From Opitutaceae bacterium (lineage in GTDB: Bacteria > Verrucomicrobiota > Verrucomicrobiia > Opitutales > Opitutaceae), in assembly GCA_030693515.1 (NCBI GenBank), contig JAUYAK010000025.1, positions 1 through 59,676 of the forward strand: a stretch of 59,676 nt of DNA, written 5' to 3'. Below the pieces are notes generated by a model, which was not told the origin of the DNA, did no database searches, and worked only from the letters and a program-made list of their open reading frames with translations. Position numbers and translations under genes: made by a program. Positions 1 through 8,767 of this stretch are shown here, in pieces. Each line of letters opens with the position of its first letter. Position 1 is the first letter of the stretch.

Positions 1-1
1 T

Positions 2-493
2 GCGTCAACGAAAGCAGCTCAAGGCTGTTCCTCGAAGCCGTCCGATAATCCCGATATCGCAGACACCCCGAGTGCCGTGGTCTACTCGAAAGCTCTTTCG
101 CGCCTCTCGATCATGTCGGAGTTATCGGCATGTCGGGATAAGGGGCTCCTCCCGATTCTGTGGGAGCTGTTTCCCGGCCATCCGAATTTGCTGCCCGCCT
201 TCGAGACCGCCGCCCCGCTCGGCCCGCGCTACGTGCGCAAGCCCAGGCTCAGCCGCGAGGGCGCCAACGTCGCGCTGTTCGACGGTGGTGTCGCGATCGA
301 GGAGACCGACGGCGCGTATGGCGGCGGAGCACCGATTTTCCAAGCGATGGCCAACCTGCCGGAGTTCGACGGCCACCGTCCCGTCTGCGGCGTCTGGGTC
401 GTCGATCATGAACCGGCGGGACTTGGCCTCCGCGAGGACACGCGGCGCATTACGGGCAACCTGAGCCGGTTCGTGCCGCACTTTTTTCGATGA
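2..493 (+). CDS. Glutathionylspermidine synthase-like protein, C-terminal fragment
   Basis: The reading frame is open from the window edge to the stop at 493, so the gene is 5' partial here. From about base 137 the protein matches the C-terminal end of the GspS synthetase (ATP-grasp) family: DKGLLPILWELFPGHPNLL, then YVRKP.LSREGANV, YGGGAPIFQ, and the terminal ITGNLSRFVPHFF. This family ligates glutathione to spermidine or carries out related amide-bond chemistry in the cytoplasm. The first ~45 residues (bases 2-136) do not resemble the family, which suggests a disrupted gene, a local sequence problem at the contig edge, or an unusual divergence. A GTG at 77 could serve as a start but would give a protein lacking most of the ATP-grasp domain. 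The stop overlaps the start of the next gene (ATGA at 490-493), so the two are probably translationally coupled. Confidence 0.7.
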   Translation, partial: ASTKAAQGCSSKPSDNPDIADTPSAVVYSKALSRLSIMSELSACRDKGLLPILWELFPGHPNLLPAFETAAPLGPRYVRKPRLSREGANVALFDGGVAIEETDGAYGGGAPIFQAMANLPEFDGHRPVCGVWVVDHEPAGLGLREDTRRITGNLSRFVPHFFR

Positions 494-1689
494 GCGCAGC
501 ACACGAGAATCCCTCCGCCCTGCGGATCGGCGCGACCGGCACGCTCAACGGCTGGCGCGTGCGTGTCGCCGGCCGCGTCGTCCTGGCCGTCGAAATCGAC
601 GGCGAGGATTATTTCTGGAACGAATTTCACCTCGTGGATAGCTCCGGCAACTCGGCCACGCTGGTCTTCGAGGCGGGCGAGGCCGGCCCCGAGTGGAAGC
701 TCTTTCGGCCCTTCACCCCGCTACGGGCGCTCACCGCCGCCGAAGCGGCGTCCAAGCGTATCGGCGACAAGGTCAACCTCGACGGCACGCCCGTGGCCAT
801 CACGCTCGCGGACGAGTCCCGCGTCGTCCGCCTCGAGGGCCAGGGCCCCGAGGGCGTGGAGGTCGGCGACATCGCGCACTATTTCAACGCCGACACCGGC
901 GACCGCATGCTCGTCGCGAGCTGGACCGGCGACGATATCGAGTTCTACGAGGGGCTGGATGTGCCCGGGCCAGTCGTGGAGCAGTCCTTCAACCTGCCAA
1001 AGAGCCGGCCCGGCGTGGTTTCAAATTTCTCGGGCGACTCCGGCCTGCGCGAACCCGTGCCCGCGAAAGCGGGCATCGGCTGGGTTCCCAAGCTCGTGCT
1101 CGTGGCGCTCGGTGTGATTGTCGCCTTCTCCGGCTACTCGTGCTTTGCGCGCAAGGCGGCGGCGCCGGCCGGCGCAGTGCGGCCGTTTGCTCCGACGCTC
1201 CAGCCCGTCAACGGCGCCGAAGGCGCGCTCAGCGCGCAGCCCTTCACCGTCACCGCGCAATCCGCCGTCGAAATCGCCACCCCTGCCGGGCGCCACCCAC
1301 GCCGCGAATATGCGCTCCGCAGCGCCACGGGCGAACCCGCCCTGCTGATCAACGGCCTCAGCGGCGGCTCCAAGGAGTGGCACCTCCTGCGGCTCATCCC
1401 GCCGCTCGCCCACTTGCCGCCGGTCGAGGCGGCGCGAAGAAAGAAAGGCCAGCCCGTCTCGGTCGAGGGCCGCGCCTTCAAAATCCTCGACGTATTCCAG
1501 TCGAAGACCCTCCTCACTGAACCCGCCAAATCCGGTCCCGCCGCGAATGCCTTGGAATACGGCTTCCTCGCGACCGAGGGCGCGGAGGTGCTGCTCGCGC
1601 GTTGGAACGAGACGGCGATTCAATTCTGGCGCGGCACGACGGTCAGCGAGCCCGATGTGCGGGCGGCTTTCGGAAAATCAAAGCCATGA
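490..1689 (+). CDS. DUF4178 domain membrane protein with two related modules
   Basis: A 399-residue protein that begins with a DUF4178-like domain (residues ~10-160; EIDGEDYFWNEFHLVD, EWKLFRPF, HYFNADTGDRMLVASW). One transmembrane segment follows at about 198-216 (VPKLVLVALGVIVAFSGYS), then a second module from ~265 to 395 that repeats the pattern of the first: both contain a KGQPVSVEG / IGDKVNLDG strand and a closing segment LLARWNETAIQFWRG / LVASWTGDDIEFYEG. DUF4178 proteins commonly sit next to GspS-like synthetases and DUF350 membrane proteins, which fits the coupled upstream gene. The biochemical role of DUF4178 is not known. The start at 490 is supported by the 4-bp overlap with the upstream stop. 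Confidence 0.8.
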   Translation: MSAAHENPSALRIGATGTLNGWRVRVAGRVVLAVEIDGEDYFWNEFHLVDSSGNSATLVFEAGEAGPEWKLFRPFTPLRALTAAEAASKRIGDKVNLDGTPVAITLADESRVVRLEGQGPEGVEVGDIAHYFNADTGDRMLVASWTGDDIEFYEGLDVPGPVVEQSFNLPKSRPGVVSNFSGDSGLREPVPAKAGIGWVPKLVLVALGVIVAFSGYSCFARKAAAPAGAVRPFAPTLQPVNGAEGALSAQPFTVTAQSAVEIATPAGRHPRREYALRSATGEPALLINGLSGGSKEWHLLRLIPPLAHLPPVEAARRKKGQPVSVEGRAFKILDVFQSKTLLTEPAKSGPAANALEYGFLATEGAEVLLARWNETAIQFWRGTTVSEPDVRAAFGKSKP

Positions 1690-1976
1690 GTTTGGAATTC
1701 CACCACGACGTGCAACACCGCTGGTTAGCATCGCTCATATGCGGCGCGCTAGCGATAGGTGCCATGGTCATGATTCCTATCATCGGCATGACGTTCGGTG
1801 GCCCTCTTCTGCTGATGGCGGCGTTCTCCGGACTCGGGATTCTGACCGGATTGCTCTCATTGGCGGCCAACGAAAAACGGAAAAATTTCGCGTATGCAGG
1901 GTTCGCACTGTGCGCACTGCCTTGGGTTATTTTCGGCACCAAGATCGTCACCCACGCGATGCGCCAGCTCACGTGA
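1686..1976 (+). CDS. Small membrane protein
   Basis: A 96-residue protein whose ATG at 1686 overlaps the stop of the DUF4178 gene (ATGA), so the open frame that extends further upstream is not needed. Three hydrophobic stretches are visible: SLICGALAIGAMVMIPIIGM, FGGPLLLMAAFSGLGILTGL and FAYAGFALCALPWVIFGTKI, indicating an inner-membrane protein with about three helices. A basic loop (ANEKRKN) separates the last two. No family is recognised. Its position as the last gene of a tightly coupled three-gene unit suggests that it works with the GspS/DUF4178 proteins, but this is context only. Confidence 0.65.
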   Translation: MSLEFHHDVQHRWLASLICGALAIGAMVMIPIIGMTFGGPLLLMAAFSGLGILTGLLSLAANEKRKNFAYAGFALCALPWVIFGTKIVTHAMRQLT

Positions 1977-2035
1977 ATTTTCGCGGCAGCGTTTACCCTC
2001 ACCGCACTGGCCGAACTGGAAACGCACGAGTGCTG

Positions 2036-2437
2036 CTAACTCTCACGTTCATATCGGAGCAATCTCCACGAGTAGAACGGCACTTGAACGATGACACCGA
2101 GACCGACCGCAAGTCGGAATGCCTCCAGTCGCGGCACGAGCGGTGAATTGATCAGCCGCAGCACAAGAAAAATTCCGATAAAGTAGCCCAAAAGCAGCAC
2201 CGCCCAAAGCGCTCTTCGCGCAAGCAAGGGAAACGACTCTCTTTCCTCTCTACGCACAACCGCCGCCAAGACTACACCGAGGAGCACCGCGGCCGAAAAC
2301 CACAGGAGTCCATAGTTCCATCGCTCAAAAGCGGTGTCGGCGAAAACAAATGTCGCAATCAAGCCCCCAACGACAGCCGCTGCGAAAGCGAGCACGAATA
2401 CTGCGGTGAAAGGCCGGAGGCGAAAGCCTTCCTCCAT
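2036..2437 (-). CDS. Hypothetical four-helix membrane protein
   Basis: A 133-residue protein starting at the ATG at 2437 (MEEGFRLRPFTAVFVL); an in-frame ATG 36 bases further upstream is possible but adds a polar stretch of no clear merit. Four hydrophobic segments are evident (AVFVLAFAAAVVGGLIATFV, YGLLWFSAAVLLGVVLAAVV, LWAVLLLGYFIGIFLVLRLI, FRLAVGLGVIVQVPFYSWRL). It is an inner-membrane protein of unknown function, convergent with the preceding small membrane gene and 48 bp beyond the end of the DUF1552 gene on the same strand. No conserved catalytic residues can be pointed to. Confidence 0.6.
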   Translation of the reverse strand: MEEGFRLRPFTAVFVLAFAAAVVGGLIATFVFADTAFERWNYGLLWFSAAVLLGVVLAAVVRREERESFPLLARRALWAVLLLGYFIGIFLVLRLINSPLVPRLEAFRLAVGLGVIVQVPFYSWRLLRYERES

Positions 2438-2485
2438 GCGGGACTCACCGACCCTCCGTCCGGTTCTTAGCATTGCAAAGCAAGA

Positions 2486-3847
2486 CTACCCCTTCGCCAT
2501 CTCCAGGCCCCGCATCGTGCCTGTCGAGGTCGCGAATTTGTCGGACTCGATGCCCATGCGCTGGAGCATCGAGACGAAGAGATTCGGCAGCGGATAATTG
2601 TGCGTCGTGTCGTAGGCGAGGTGCTGGCCGTGGCGGAAGCCGCCGCCGGCGAAGAGCACCGGCAGGTTCGTCGTAACGTGGGTGTTGGCGTTGCCGAGAT
2701 TGGAGCCGTAGAGGACCATCGTGCGCTCGAAGAGCGTGTCGCCGCCCTCGTTCACGGCCTTCAGATCGTTGAACAGATCCGCGAGCAGCTTCATGTGCCA
2801 TTGGTCGATGGTCTTGAGCTGGCTGATTTTCGCCTCGGAGCGGCCGTGGTGGGAAAGGTTGTGGTAGGCGTCGGTGAGCTTGTGCTCCTCGTCGAGTTCG
2901 AGGGTCGGCGAGTTCACGCTGTCGAGCAGGAGCGAAATCGAGCGCGTCGAGTCGGTCTGGAAGGCGAGGCGCGCCATGTCATACATCAGGCGGACCTTTT
3001 CCATGTAGGCCTTGGGGCTCGCGGGATCGAGCGGCAGGGAGGCGGTGACCTTGGGCTTGGGGCGCTGCTCCCATTCCTTCGACATCTCCATGCGCTGCTC
3101 CAGCTCCCGCACACTGGTGAAATACTGGTCGAGCCGGTCCCGGTCGCGCGCGCCGACTCCGCGTTGCAGATCCTTCGCCTGGCTGCCGACGGCGTCGAGG
3201 ATGCTCTGGCCCTGCGCGAGCTTGCGCATCTGCGCCTCGACCTCGGCCGGCGTGCCCTGCACGAAGAGTTTCCGGAACACGTCCGACGGTTTCTCCTCGC
3301 ACGGGATGAGCACGCCGGAGCCGGTCCACGAGAGGCTGCGCTGGCCCTGGAGGACATTCACGCCGAGGGTGAGCGACGGGAAACGCGTCTCGTGGCCGAT
3401 GCGCTCGGCGATGTATTGGTCGAGTGAGATGGTGTTGCGGAAACCACCGCTGCCGGGGTGCGGCGCCGCGGTGAGGAAACAGATATCCGCGGGATGGCCG
3501 CCATCGACATCCGGGTGCCACACGCCGCTGAACACCGTGAAGTCGTCGCGGTGCGCCTTGAGCGTCTCGAGATACGGCGAGAGTTCGTAACCGCGGCCGG
3601 CGTTTTTCGGGAAAAACTGATCGGGCAGCAGGCCGAGATTGTTGCAGATGCCGAGCATCCGGCGCGGCTTGGCCGTGGCCGCCTTGGCGGTCTCGCCCCG
3701 CGCAAAAGCCGGCAGCATCGAATCGAGCCAGGGCAGCGACATCACCACGCCCGCGCTGCGCAGAAACTGCCGCCGCGAGAGCGCCCGCTGCGCGGACACG
3801 AAGGAACCGGACACGGGGCGGGACGGACGGGCGGCGGGCGTTTTCAT
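2486..3847 (-). CDS. DUF1552 domain protein with Tat signal
   Basis: A 453-residue exported protein. A twin-arginine motif [10 protein letters not shown] lies at residues ~24-33, followed by a hydrophobic stretch ([18 protein letters not shown]), so export through the Tat pathway is expected. The body carries the DUF1552 pattern ([85 protein letters not shown]). DUF1552 proteins resemble DUF1501 (sulfatase-fold) proteins and are found with DUF1592-type cytochromes in Planctomycetes and Verrucomicrobia, as here, with the partner gene ending 24 bp upstream. The substrate is unknown; roles in polymer or polysaccharide oxidation have been suggested only by context. Confidence 0.9.
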   Translation of the reverse strand: MKTPAARPSRPVSGSFVSAQRALSRRQFLRSAGVVMSLPWLDSMLPAFARGETAKAATAKPRRMLGICNNLGLLPDQFFPKNAGRGYELSPYLETLKAHRDDFTVFSGVWHPDVDGGHPADICFLTAAPHPGSGGFRNTISLDQYIAERIGHETRFPSLTLGVNVLQGQRSLSWTGSGVLIPCEEKPSDVFRKLFVQGTPAEVEAQMRKLAQGQSILDAVGSQAKDLQRGVGARDRDRLDQYFTSVRELEQRMEMSKEWEQRPKPKVTASLPLDPASPKAYMEKVRLMYDMARLAFQTDSTRSISLLLDSVNSPTLELDEEHKLTDAYHNLSHHGRSEAKISQLKTIDQWHMKLLADLFNDLKAVNEGGDTLFERTMVLYGSNLGNANTHVTTNLPVLFAGGGFRHGQHLAYDTTHNYPLPNLFVSMLQRMGIESDKFATSTGTMRGLEMAKG

Positions 3848-3871
3848 GGGGAACTTTAGGAGCGGGGCGGA

Positions 3872-6517
3872 CTACTTGTTCAGAAACAAATCACTCTGCA
3901 CGATCGCGTGGACCAGCGAGCGCACACCGTAGCCCCCGGGCGCGGCGCGATCGAGAATCTTTTCCACGGCGGGGCGATCGATGAAGCGCACCGGGGCGCC
4001 GGTGGCGTAAACGACGAGCTGCTTCACGAGGTTGCGGGCGATGGCGCGTTCATCCGTCAGCAGGAGGCGCTTCAATTCGCGCACATCGGCAAACGTCCGG
4101 CCATCCGGCAGCTCGCCGCTGGCATCGACGGGCAGCGCGTAGTGGAAGGCGAACTTCTGCCCGCCGAAACCGATGCCCGGAGCGGGGGCCTTGCCCTCGA
4201 CACCCATCGCGCGGTAGTGCGTGCGGAAGCCACCCATCACATCGAAGCTCTCCAGCGCGAAGCCCGCCGGATCGATGCGGGTGTGGCACGAGGCGCACAT
4301 CTCCTGCGTGCGGTGCTTGGCCAGCTGATCCCGGATCGTGACGGCACCGCGGATATCGGGCTCCACCGCAGGCACGCCCGCCGGCGGCGGCGTGGGCGTC
4401 TCGCCGAGGATGCGCTCCATGATCCACACGCCGCGCAGCACCGGCGAGGTCGTCGTGCCGTTGGCGCTGACCTTCAGCACGCTCGCCTGCGTCATCAACC
4501 CGCCGCGCACGCTGTCCGCGGGCAGCGCGACCTTGCGGATCGCCACGCCCTCGACGGGCGGCAGACCGTAGTGGGCGGCGAGCTTCTCGTTCAGCATCGC
4601 AAAGTCCGAAGCGATGAGGTTCCGCGCCGGCAAATCGCCGCGGAGCAGCTCGGCGAAAAACGCCTGTGTCTCAAACAAGGCCGACTCCGCCAGCAGGTCG
4701 TCGAGGTAGTAGTCGTTGTAGAGCGCCTCGTCGGGGGCCGTCACGCCGATGCGCCGCAGGTCGAGCCAGTAGTCGAGAAACGCATCGGAGAACCGCCGCG
4801 CCCGCGGATCGTTGAGCCAGCGCTCGGTCTGCGCCCGCAGCGCAGCGGGCTGACGCAGCGTGCCCTTGTCCGCCAGCGCGCGCAGCGCGGGATCCGGCGC
4901 GGTGTTGCCGAGGAAGAATGCCAACCGCGTTGCGATCGCGTGATCGTCGAGCCGGCCGGGCTTTTCCTCGATCGAGACGAACTCGGGCGAGCACAGCACC
5001 GCAGTATAGCCCGCGATCATCGCCTCGGCGAAACTCGCCTGGTTGCCCAAGGCGTGCTCGACCACAGGGAGGAAGCGCCGCACCTCGTCGTCCGGGACGG
5101 GCCGGCGGTAGGCGTGGTTGATAAAATTCCGCAGCAAGCGGGGCGCATCCAGCGCGGGATGGGCCGACACCACCTCCGCCTGCGCGCCGGGCTTGTCCGA
5201 TTTGTTCAAGGGCAGGTCGCCAAAGAGCAGCGCATGCCCCGCCGTGGGCCAGCGCTCGTGGATCGGGCCCTCGACATCCATCCAGCGGAAGACGACGCCG
5301 GGCGAACCATCCTTCTCCGCGAGCGGATTCTGCCAGCGCGCCGCGCCAGGGCGGGAGCGAAAAAGCCGCGCCGCATCGACGCGGATCGTCTCGCCGGCAA
5401 GCAGCCAGACATCGAACTCCACCACCTCGGGCTTAATCTGCGCGTCAAAGGTCCCGAGCCAGCGCAATTGCCGCGGCGGCGTCTCGGAATAGACCGTGAT
5501 CGGCTCGGAGCGCCGGCCGCGCGCCACCTTGTCGAGGTCAGGAATCCACCAGCGATCCGGTTTCTTCGGATCGGTCTGCACGGTCGGGCCAACCCAGACG
5601 GTGTGCGTCTGGAAACGCAGACGGTAGCGGCCCGCGGCCGGCGCCTTGAAGTTCGTGAACTTGGGCTCGAGCGGCTCGTAGTTGCCCGCTACGACGCCCA
5701 CGCCCTCCAGATCGCGCGTCGCGGGATCGGCGGCACCGGCGGTCACGGGGGCCTTGCCCGCGCGCACCTCGGTCTGCGCCTCAAATCCGAGGACGGGAAA
5801 CGTCGCGCGCTCCGGGCTCGTGTTGAACACCGAGAATTTCATCGGCCCCGTGAAGCTCCGCGCCTCGCGCGCGTAATAGCGCGTCGTCGCAGCAGTGGGC
5901 TGCTCGGACGTCTTCGCCATCACCTGCCGCAACGCGTAGTCGGCCACACCGAGGTAGCGCGCCATCTGCACGTGCGAGACATCGAGGGCCTCGCCGACCT
6001 TGTTGAAGCGATGCGCCTCCCCGTCCTCTGGCAGCGCGTCCTTCACCTGCAGCCACGGCGCATGCAGCAGGTCGCGCAGGGCGTTCTCGTATTCGTAGCG
6101 GTTGAGGCGGCGGCGCGTGGCCCGGCCTTCGTCGCCGGCGCGCGCCTGCTCGGCCGCCGCGAGCGCCTGCGCCAGCGGCGCAACAAACTCGCGCACTTCG
6201 CCCGCGGCCGGCCGCGTCTTTTTCTTCGGCGGCATCTCGCCCAATTCCACGCGATCGTGAACCTTGAGCCACCGGGCAAAATTTTTCGGGTCACCCGGGT
6301 TTAGCGCGAGCGAAGTCAGATCGAGGTCACCTTTCTTTTCCACCGCGTCGTGGCACGCAGCGCAGTGCTTTTCGATGAACGCGGCGGCGGCCGCTGGTTG
6401 GGCTTCACCGATCGACGCCAAAAGCAGCGCCAGCGCACCCATCGTGAGTGATTTCAAAGGCGGGGTTGGAAAATGGACGTGGGGGCTCACGGGCATCGAT
6501 CGGATCGTATCGGCCAT
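3872..6517 (-). CDS. DUF1587/1595/1592/1588/1585 cytochrome-type secreted protein
   Basis: A large exported protein (881 residues from the ATG at 6517, which is preceded by GGAG; the frame stays open to 6610, and another ATG lies at 6496). A hydrophobic leader ([17 protein letters not shown]) precedes a haem-binding HCAACHD site. The typical series follows: DUF1587 ([16 protein letters not shown]), a carbohydrate-binding-like middle section ([15 protein letters not shown]), DUF1595 ([19 protein letters not shown]), DUF1592 ([18 protein letters not shown]), DUF1588 ([19 protein letters not shown] and [16 protein letters not shown]) and DUF1585 ([20 protein letters not shown]). It probably acts in the periplasm or at the surface in an oxidative degradation step with the DUF1552 partner downstream, an inference from the recurrent pairing. 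Confidence 0.9.
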   Translation of the reverse strand: MADTIRSMPVSPHVHFPTPPLKSLTMGALALLLASIGEAQPAAAAAFIEKHCAACHDAVEKKGDLDLTSLALNPGDPKNFARWLKVHDRVELGEMPPKKKTRPAAGEVREFVAPLAQALAAAEQARAGDEGRATRRRLNRYEYENALRDLLHAPWLQVKDALPEDGEAHRFNKVGEALDVSHVQMARYLGVADYALRQVMAKTSEQPTAATTRYYAREARSFTGPMKFSVFNTSPERATFPVLGFEAQTEVRAGKAPVTAGAADPATRDLEGVGVVAGNYEPLEPKFTNFKAPAAGRYRLRFQTHTVWVGPTVQTDPKKPDRWWIPDLDKVARGRRSEPITVYSETPPRQLRWLGTFDAQIKPEVVEFDVWLLAGETIRVDAARLFRSRPGAARWQNPLAEKDGSPGVVFRWMDVEGPIHERWPTAGHALLFGDLPLNKSDKPGAQAEVVSAHPALDAPRLLRNFINHAYRRPVPDDEVRRFLPVVEHALGNQASFAEAMIAGYTAVLCSPEFVSIEEKPGRLDDHAIATRLAFFLGNTAPDPALRALADKGTLRQPAALRAQTERWLNDPRARRFSDAFLDYWLDLRRIGVTAPDEALYNDYYLDDLLAESALFETQAFFAELLRGDLPARNLIASDFAMLNEKLAAHYGLPPVEGVAIRKVALPADSVRGGLMTQASVLKVSANGTTTSPVLRGVWIMERILGETPTPPPAGVPAVEPDIRGAVTIRDQLAKHRTQEMCASCHTRIDPAGFALESFDVMGGFRTHYRAMGVEGKAPAPGIGFGGQKFAFHYALPVDASGELPDGRTFADVRELKRLLLTDERAIARNLVKQLVVYATGAPVRFIDRPAVEKILDRAAPGGYGVRSLVHAIVQSDLFLNK

Positions 6518-6633
6518 TTTCTCCGGAACGTCAATTGACCGCTCGCCGGTTCTCCCGCCCGGACGACGGTGGCCCCGGCGCGGTGCAGCGTCCCAGCCTC
6601 GAACCAACACCAGGATCGGATGTCTAGGGCATC

Positions 6634-7182
6634 ATGAAATTCAAGCTGCTCCTGCTCCCCTTATTTCTCACCGCCGGCCCGCTGGTTCAAGCGGCGGTCG
6701 ACGCAGCCCTTTCCGTCGAAATCCGCCTCGGAAAGACGTTGCCGCCGCCGCCGCCGGCAGTGGTTGTGATCAAGGAATCCGCCCCGAAGGGCCCGCCGCC
6801 GTGGGCTCCGGCACACGGCGTCCGCCGCCACCACGTCTACTATTATTATCCCGGCGCGAATATATATTTCCGGCCCGAGGATCGGATTTGGTTCTACCTC
6901 GACGGTCGCGAATGGCGTTTCGCCGCCTGCCTGCCCACGAACCTCCGCGTGGACTTCGAGCGCAGTGTCTCGCTCACCATGGCAGCCGACAAACCCCACC
7001 AGTTTCACGACAAGGTGCAGGCCTACTATCCCGCTGACTATTTTGGGTCGGTGGTTCGGGTGAAGGAAAAGGACCCCAAGCCCGACAAAGACAAAACGGA
7101 TCGTGCTGACGACAGCTCGCCGGGCAGGAGCGATGCATCCCCCGGCAAGGGCCAAGGCAAGGGCAAAGGCAAAAGCAAGTGA
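6634..7182 (+). CDS. Exported protein with Tyr/Pro-rich core and Lys/Gly tail
   Basis: A 182-residue protein with a clear signal peptide (MKFKLLLLPLFLTAGPLVQA). The mature part has a proline run (LPPPPPA), then HHVYYYYPGANIYFRPEDR-type sequence and WFYLDGREWRFAACLPTNL, a pattern seen in small proteobacterial and verrucomicrobial exported proteins of unknown function (aromatic 'YYYYP' proteins). After a conserved-looking FHDKVQAYYPADYFG, the last ~40 residues are charged and low-complexity (KEKDPKPDKDK, GKGQGKGKGKSK). It is probably periplasmic or envelope-associated. It is divergent from the DUF1592 gene and convergent with the aldehyde dehydrogenase gene 15 bp away. Confidence 0.7.
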   Translation: MKFKLLLLPLFLTAGPLVQAAVDAALSVEIRLGKTLPPPPPAVVVIKESAPKGPPPWAPAHGVRRHHVYYYYPGANIYFRPEDRIWFYLDGREWRFAACLPTNLRVDFERSVSLTMAADKPHQFHDKVQAYYPADYFGSVVRVKEKDPKPDKDKTDRADDSSPGRSDASPGKGQGKGKGKSK

Positions 7183-7197
7183 CCCCCGCCCGCGCGC

Positions 7198-8760
7198 CTA
7201 CTTTCCGAATACGATCCCCTGCGCGAGCGGCAATTCCTTCGAGTAGTTGATCGTGGCCGTCTGCCGGCGCATGTAGGATTTCCAGGCGTCGCTGCCACTC
7301 TCGCGGCCGCCGCCGGTCTCCTTCTCACCGCCGAAGGCTCCACCAATCTCCGCACCGCTGGTGCCCAGGTTCACGTTGGCGATGCCGCAGTCGCTGCCGC
7401 ACGCACTGACAAAAAGCTCCGCCTCGCGCTGGTCGCCCGTGAAGATCGCCGAACTCAGCCCCTGTGGCACGGCGTTGTTGAGCGCGATGGCCTCGTCGAG
7501 TGTGCGATAGGACATCACGTAGAGAATCGGGGCAAACGTCTCGTGCTGCACGATAGCCCATGCGTTTTCCGCCTCGATGAGGCACGGCGAAACGTAGAAC
7601 CCGCCCGCCCGCGCCGCACCGGTCAGCCGCTGGCCGCCGGCGAGCACACGCCCGCCGTGCTGTTTCGCCGTCGCGATCGCCTGCACCCATGCTTCCGCCG
7701 CACCGAGGTCGATCAAGGGTCCCATCAGCGTCTCCGGGTCGAGGGGGTTGCCCACGCGCACCTGCCGGTAGGCCTCGATCAGCTTCTTCGTCAGTTTAGT
7801 CACGATTGACGCGTGGACGATCAGCCGGCGCGTCGAGGTGCAGCGCTGGCCGGCGGTGCCGACCGCGCCAAAGAGGATCGCGCGCAGCGCGAGCTTCAGA
7901 TCGGCCGAGGGTGCCACGATGATCGCGTTGTTGCCGCCGAGTTCGAGCAACGAGCGGCCGAAACGGCGCGCCACGGCCTCGCCCACCCTGCGCCCCATCC
8001 GCGTCGAACCCGTCGCCGACACGAGCGCCACGCGCTGGTCCGCCACCAGCGGCTCGCCGATGGCCGCATCGCCGCACACGAGCGAAAAGATCGCCGGATC
8101 GACGCCGCACTCACGGCACACGCGCTCGGCCATTTTCACGCACGCGACGGCGGTGAGCGGGGTTTTCTCGGAGGGTTTCCACACGGTGCTGTCGCCGCAC
8201 ACGGCGGCGAGCGCGCTGTTCCAGGCCCACACCGCCACGGGAAAATTAAACGCCGAGATGATGCCCACGACGCCGAGCGGATGCCACTGCTCCATCATGC
8301 GATGCCCGGGCCGCTCGCTCGCGATCGTGAGGCCGTGGAGCTGCCGCGAGAGTCCGGTCGCGAAGTCGCAGATGTCGATCATCTCCTGCACCTCGCCCTC
8401 GCCTTCGGCGATGATCTTGCCGGTCTCCAGCGTCACGAGCCGGCCGAGGTCCGCCTTGCGCGCGCGCAGCGCCTCGCCGTAGCGGCGCACGATTTCGCCG
8501 CGCCGCGGCGCCGGCACCTCGCGCCACGCGAGAAAGGCCCGCTGGGCCGCGCCGAGGGCGCGCCCGAGCTCCGCAGGCGTCGCGGTCGTCACGCGCCCGA
8601 TCACCGTGCCGTCGATGGGCGAACATTTCTCGATCACCGGGCCGGAGCCGAACCATTCGCCGGCAAACACGCCGGCGTTGTTCGCCTTGAGCCCCAGGCG
8701 AGGGAAGATTTCCGCCGCGACCTGCTTCACTGTCTTGGCCCGCGAGCCTTTCGTTTTCAT
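7198..8760 (-). CDS. ALDH7-type (antiquitin-like) aldehyde dehydrogenase, probable 2-aminoadipate semialdehyde dehydrogenase
   Basis: A 520-residue NAD(P)-dependent aldehyde dehydrogenase. The signature SERPGHRMMEQWHPLGVVGI followed by SAFNFPVAVWAWNSALA is close to antiquitin (ALDH7A1), the enzyme that oxidises 2-aminoadipate 6-semialdehyde to 2-aminoadipate in lysine degradation. The general base motif LELGGNNAI and the catalytic cysteine segment GQRCTSTRRL are intact, as are WKPSEKTPLT (cofactor binding) and the C-terminal NLGTSGAEIGGAFGGEKETG. The start at 8760 (MKTKGSRAK) lies 7 bp after the stop of the saccharopine dehydrogenase gene; an upstream in-frame GTG at 8793 would overlap that gene. 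Together with that gene and the DUF1338 gene it forms a likely lysine catabolic operon. The assignment to the ALDH7 subfamily is by motif, not by measured activity. Confidence 0.88.
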   Translation of the reverse strand: MKTKGSRAKTVKQVAAEIFPRLGLKANNAGVFAGEWFGSGPVIEKCSPIDGTVIGRVTTATPAELGRALGAAQRAFLAWREVPAPRRGEIVRRYGEALRARKADLGRLVTLETGKIIAEGEGEVQEMIDICDFATGLSRQLHGLTIASERPGHRMMEQWHPLGVVGIISAFNFPVAVWAWNSALAAVCGDSTVWKPSEKTPLTAVACVKMAERVCRECGVDPAIFSLVCGDAAIGEPLVADQRVALVSATGSTRMGRRVGEAVARRFGRSLLELGGNNAIIVAPSADLKLALRAILFGAVGTAGQRCTSTRRLIVHASIVTKLTKKLIEAYRQVRVGNPLDPETLMGPLIDLGAAEAWVQAIATAKQHGGRVLAGGQRLTGAARAGGFYVSPCLIEAENAWAIVQHETFAPILYVMSYRTLDEAIALNNAVPQGLSSAIFTGDQREAELFVSACGSDCGIANVNLGTSGAEIGGAFGGEKETGGGRESGSDAWKSYMRRQTATINYSKELPLAQGIVFGK

Positions 8761-8767
8761 GGTCGGC

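Noticed and set aside
3908-6304. Open frame of ~800 codons on the plus strand opposite the DUF1592-type gene
   Set aside because: Composition is arginine/histidine-rich with no domain, and the opposite strand has a clear multi-domain protein. It is a by-product of high GC content.
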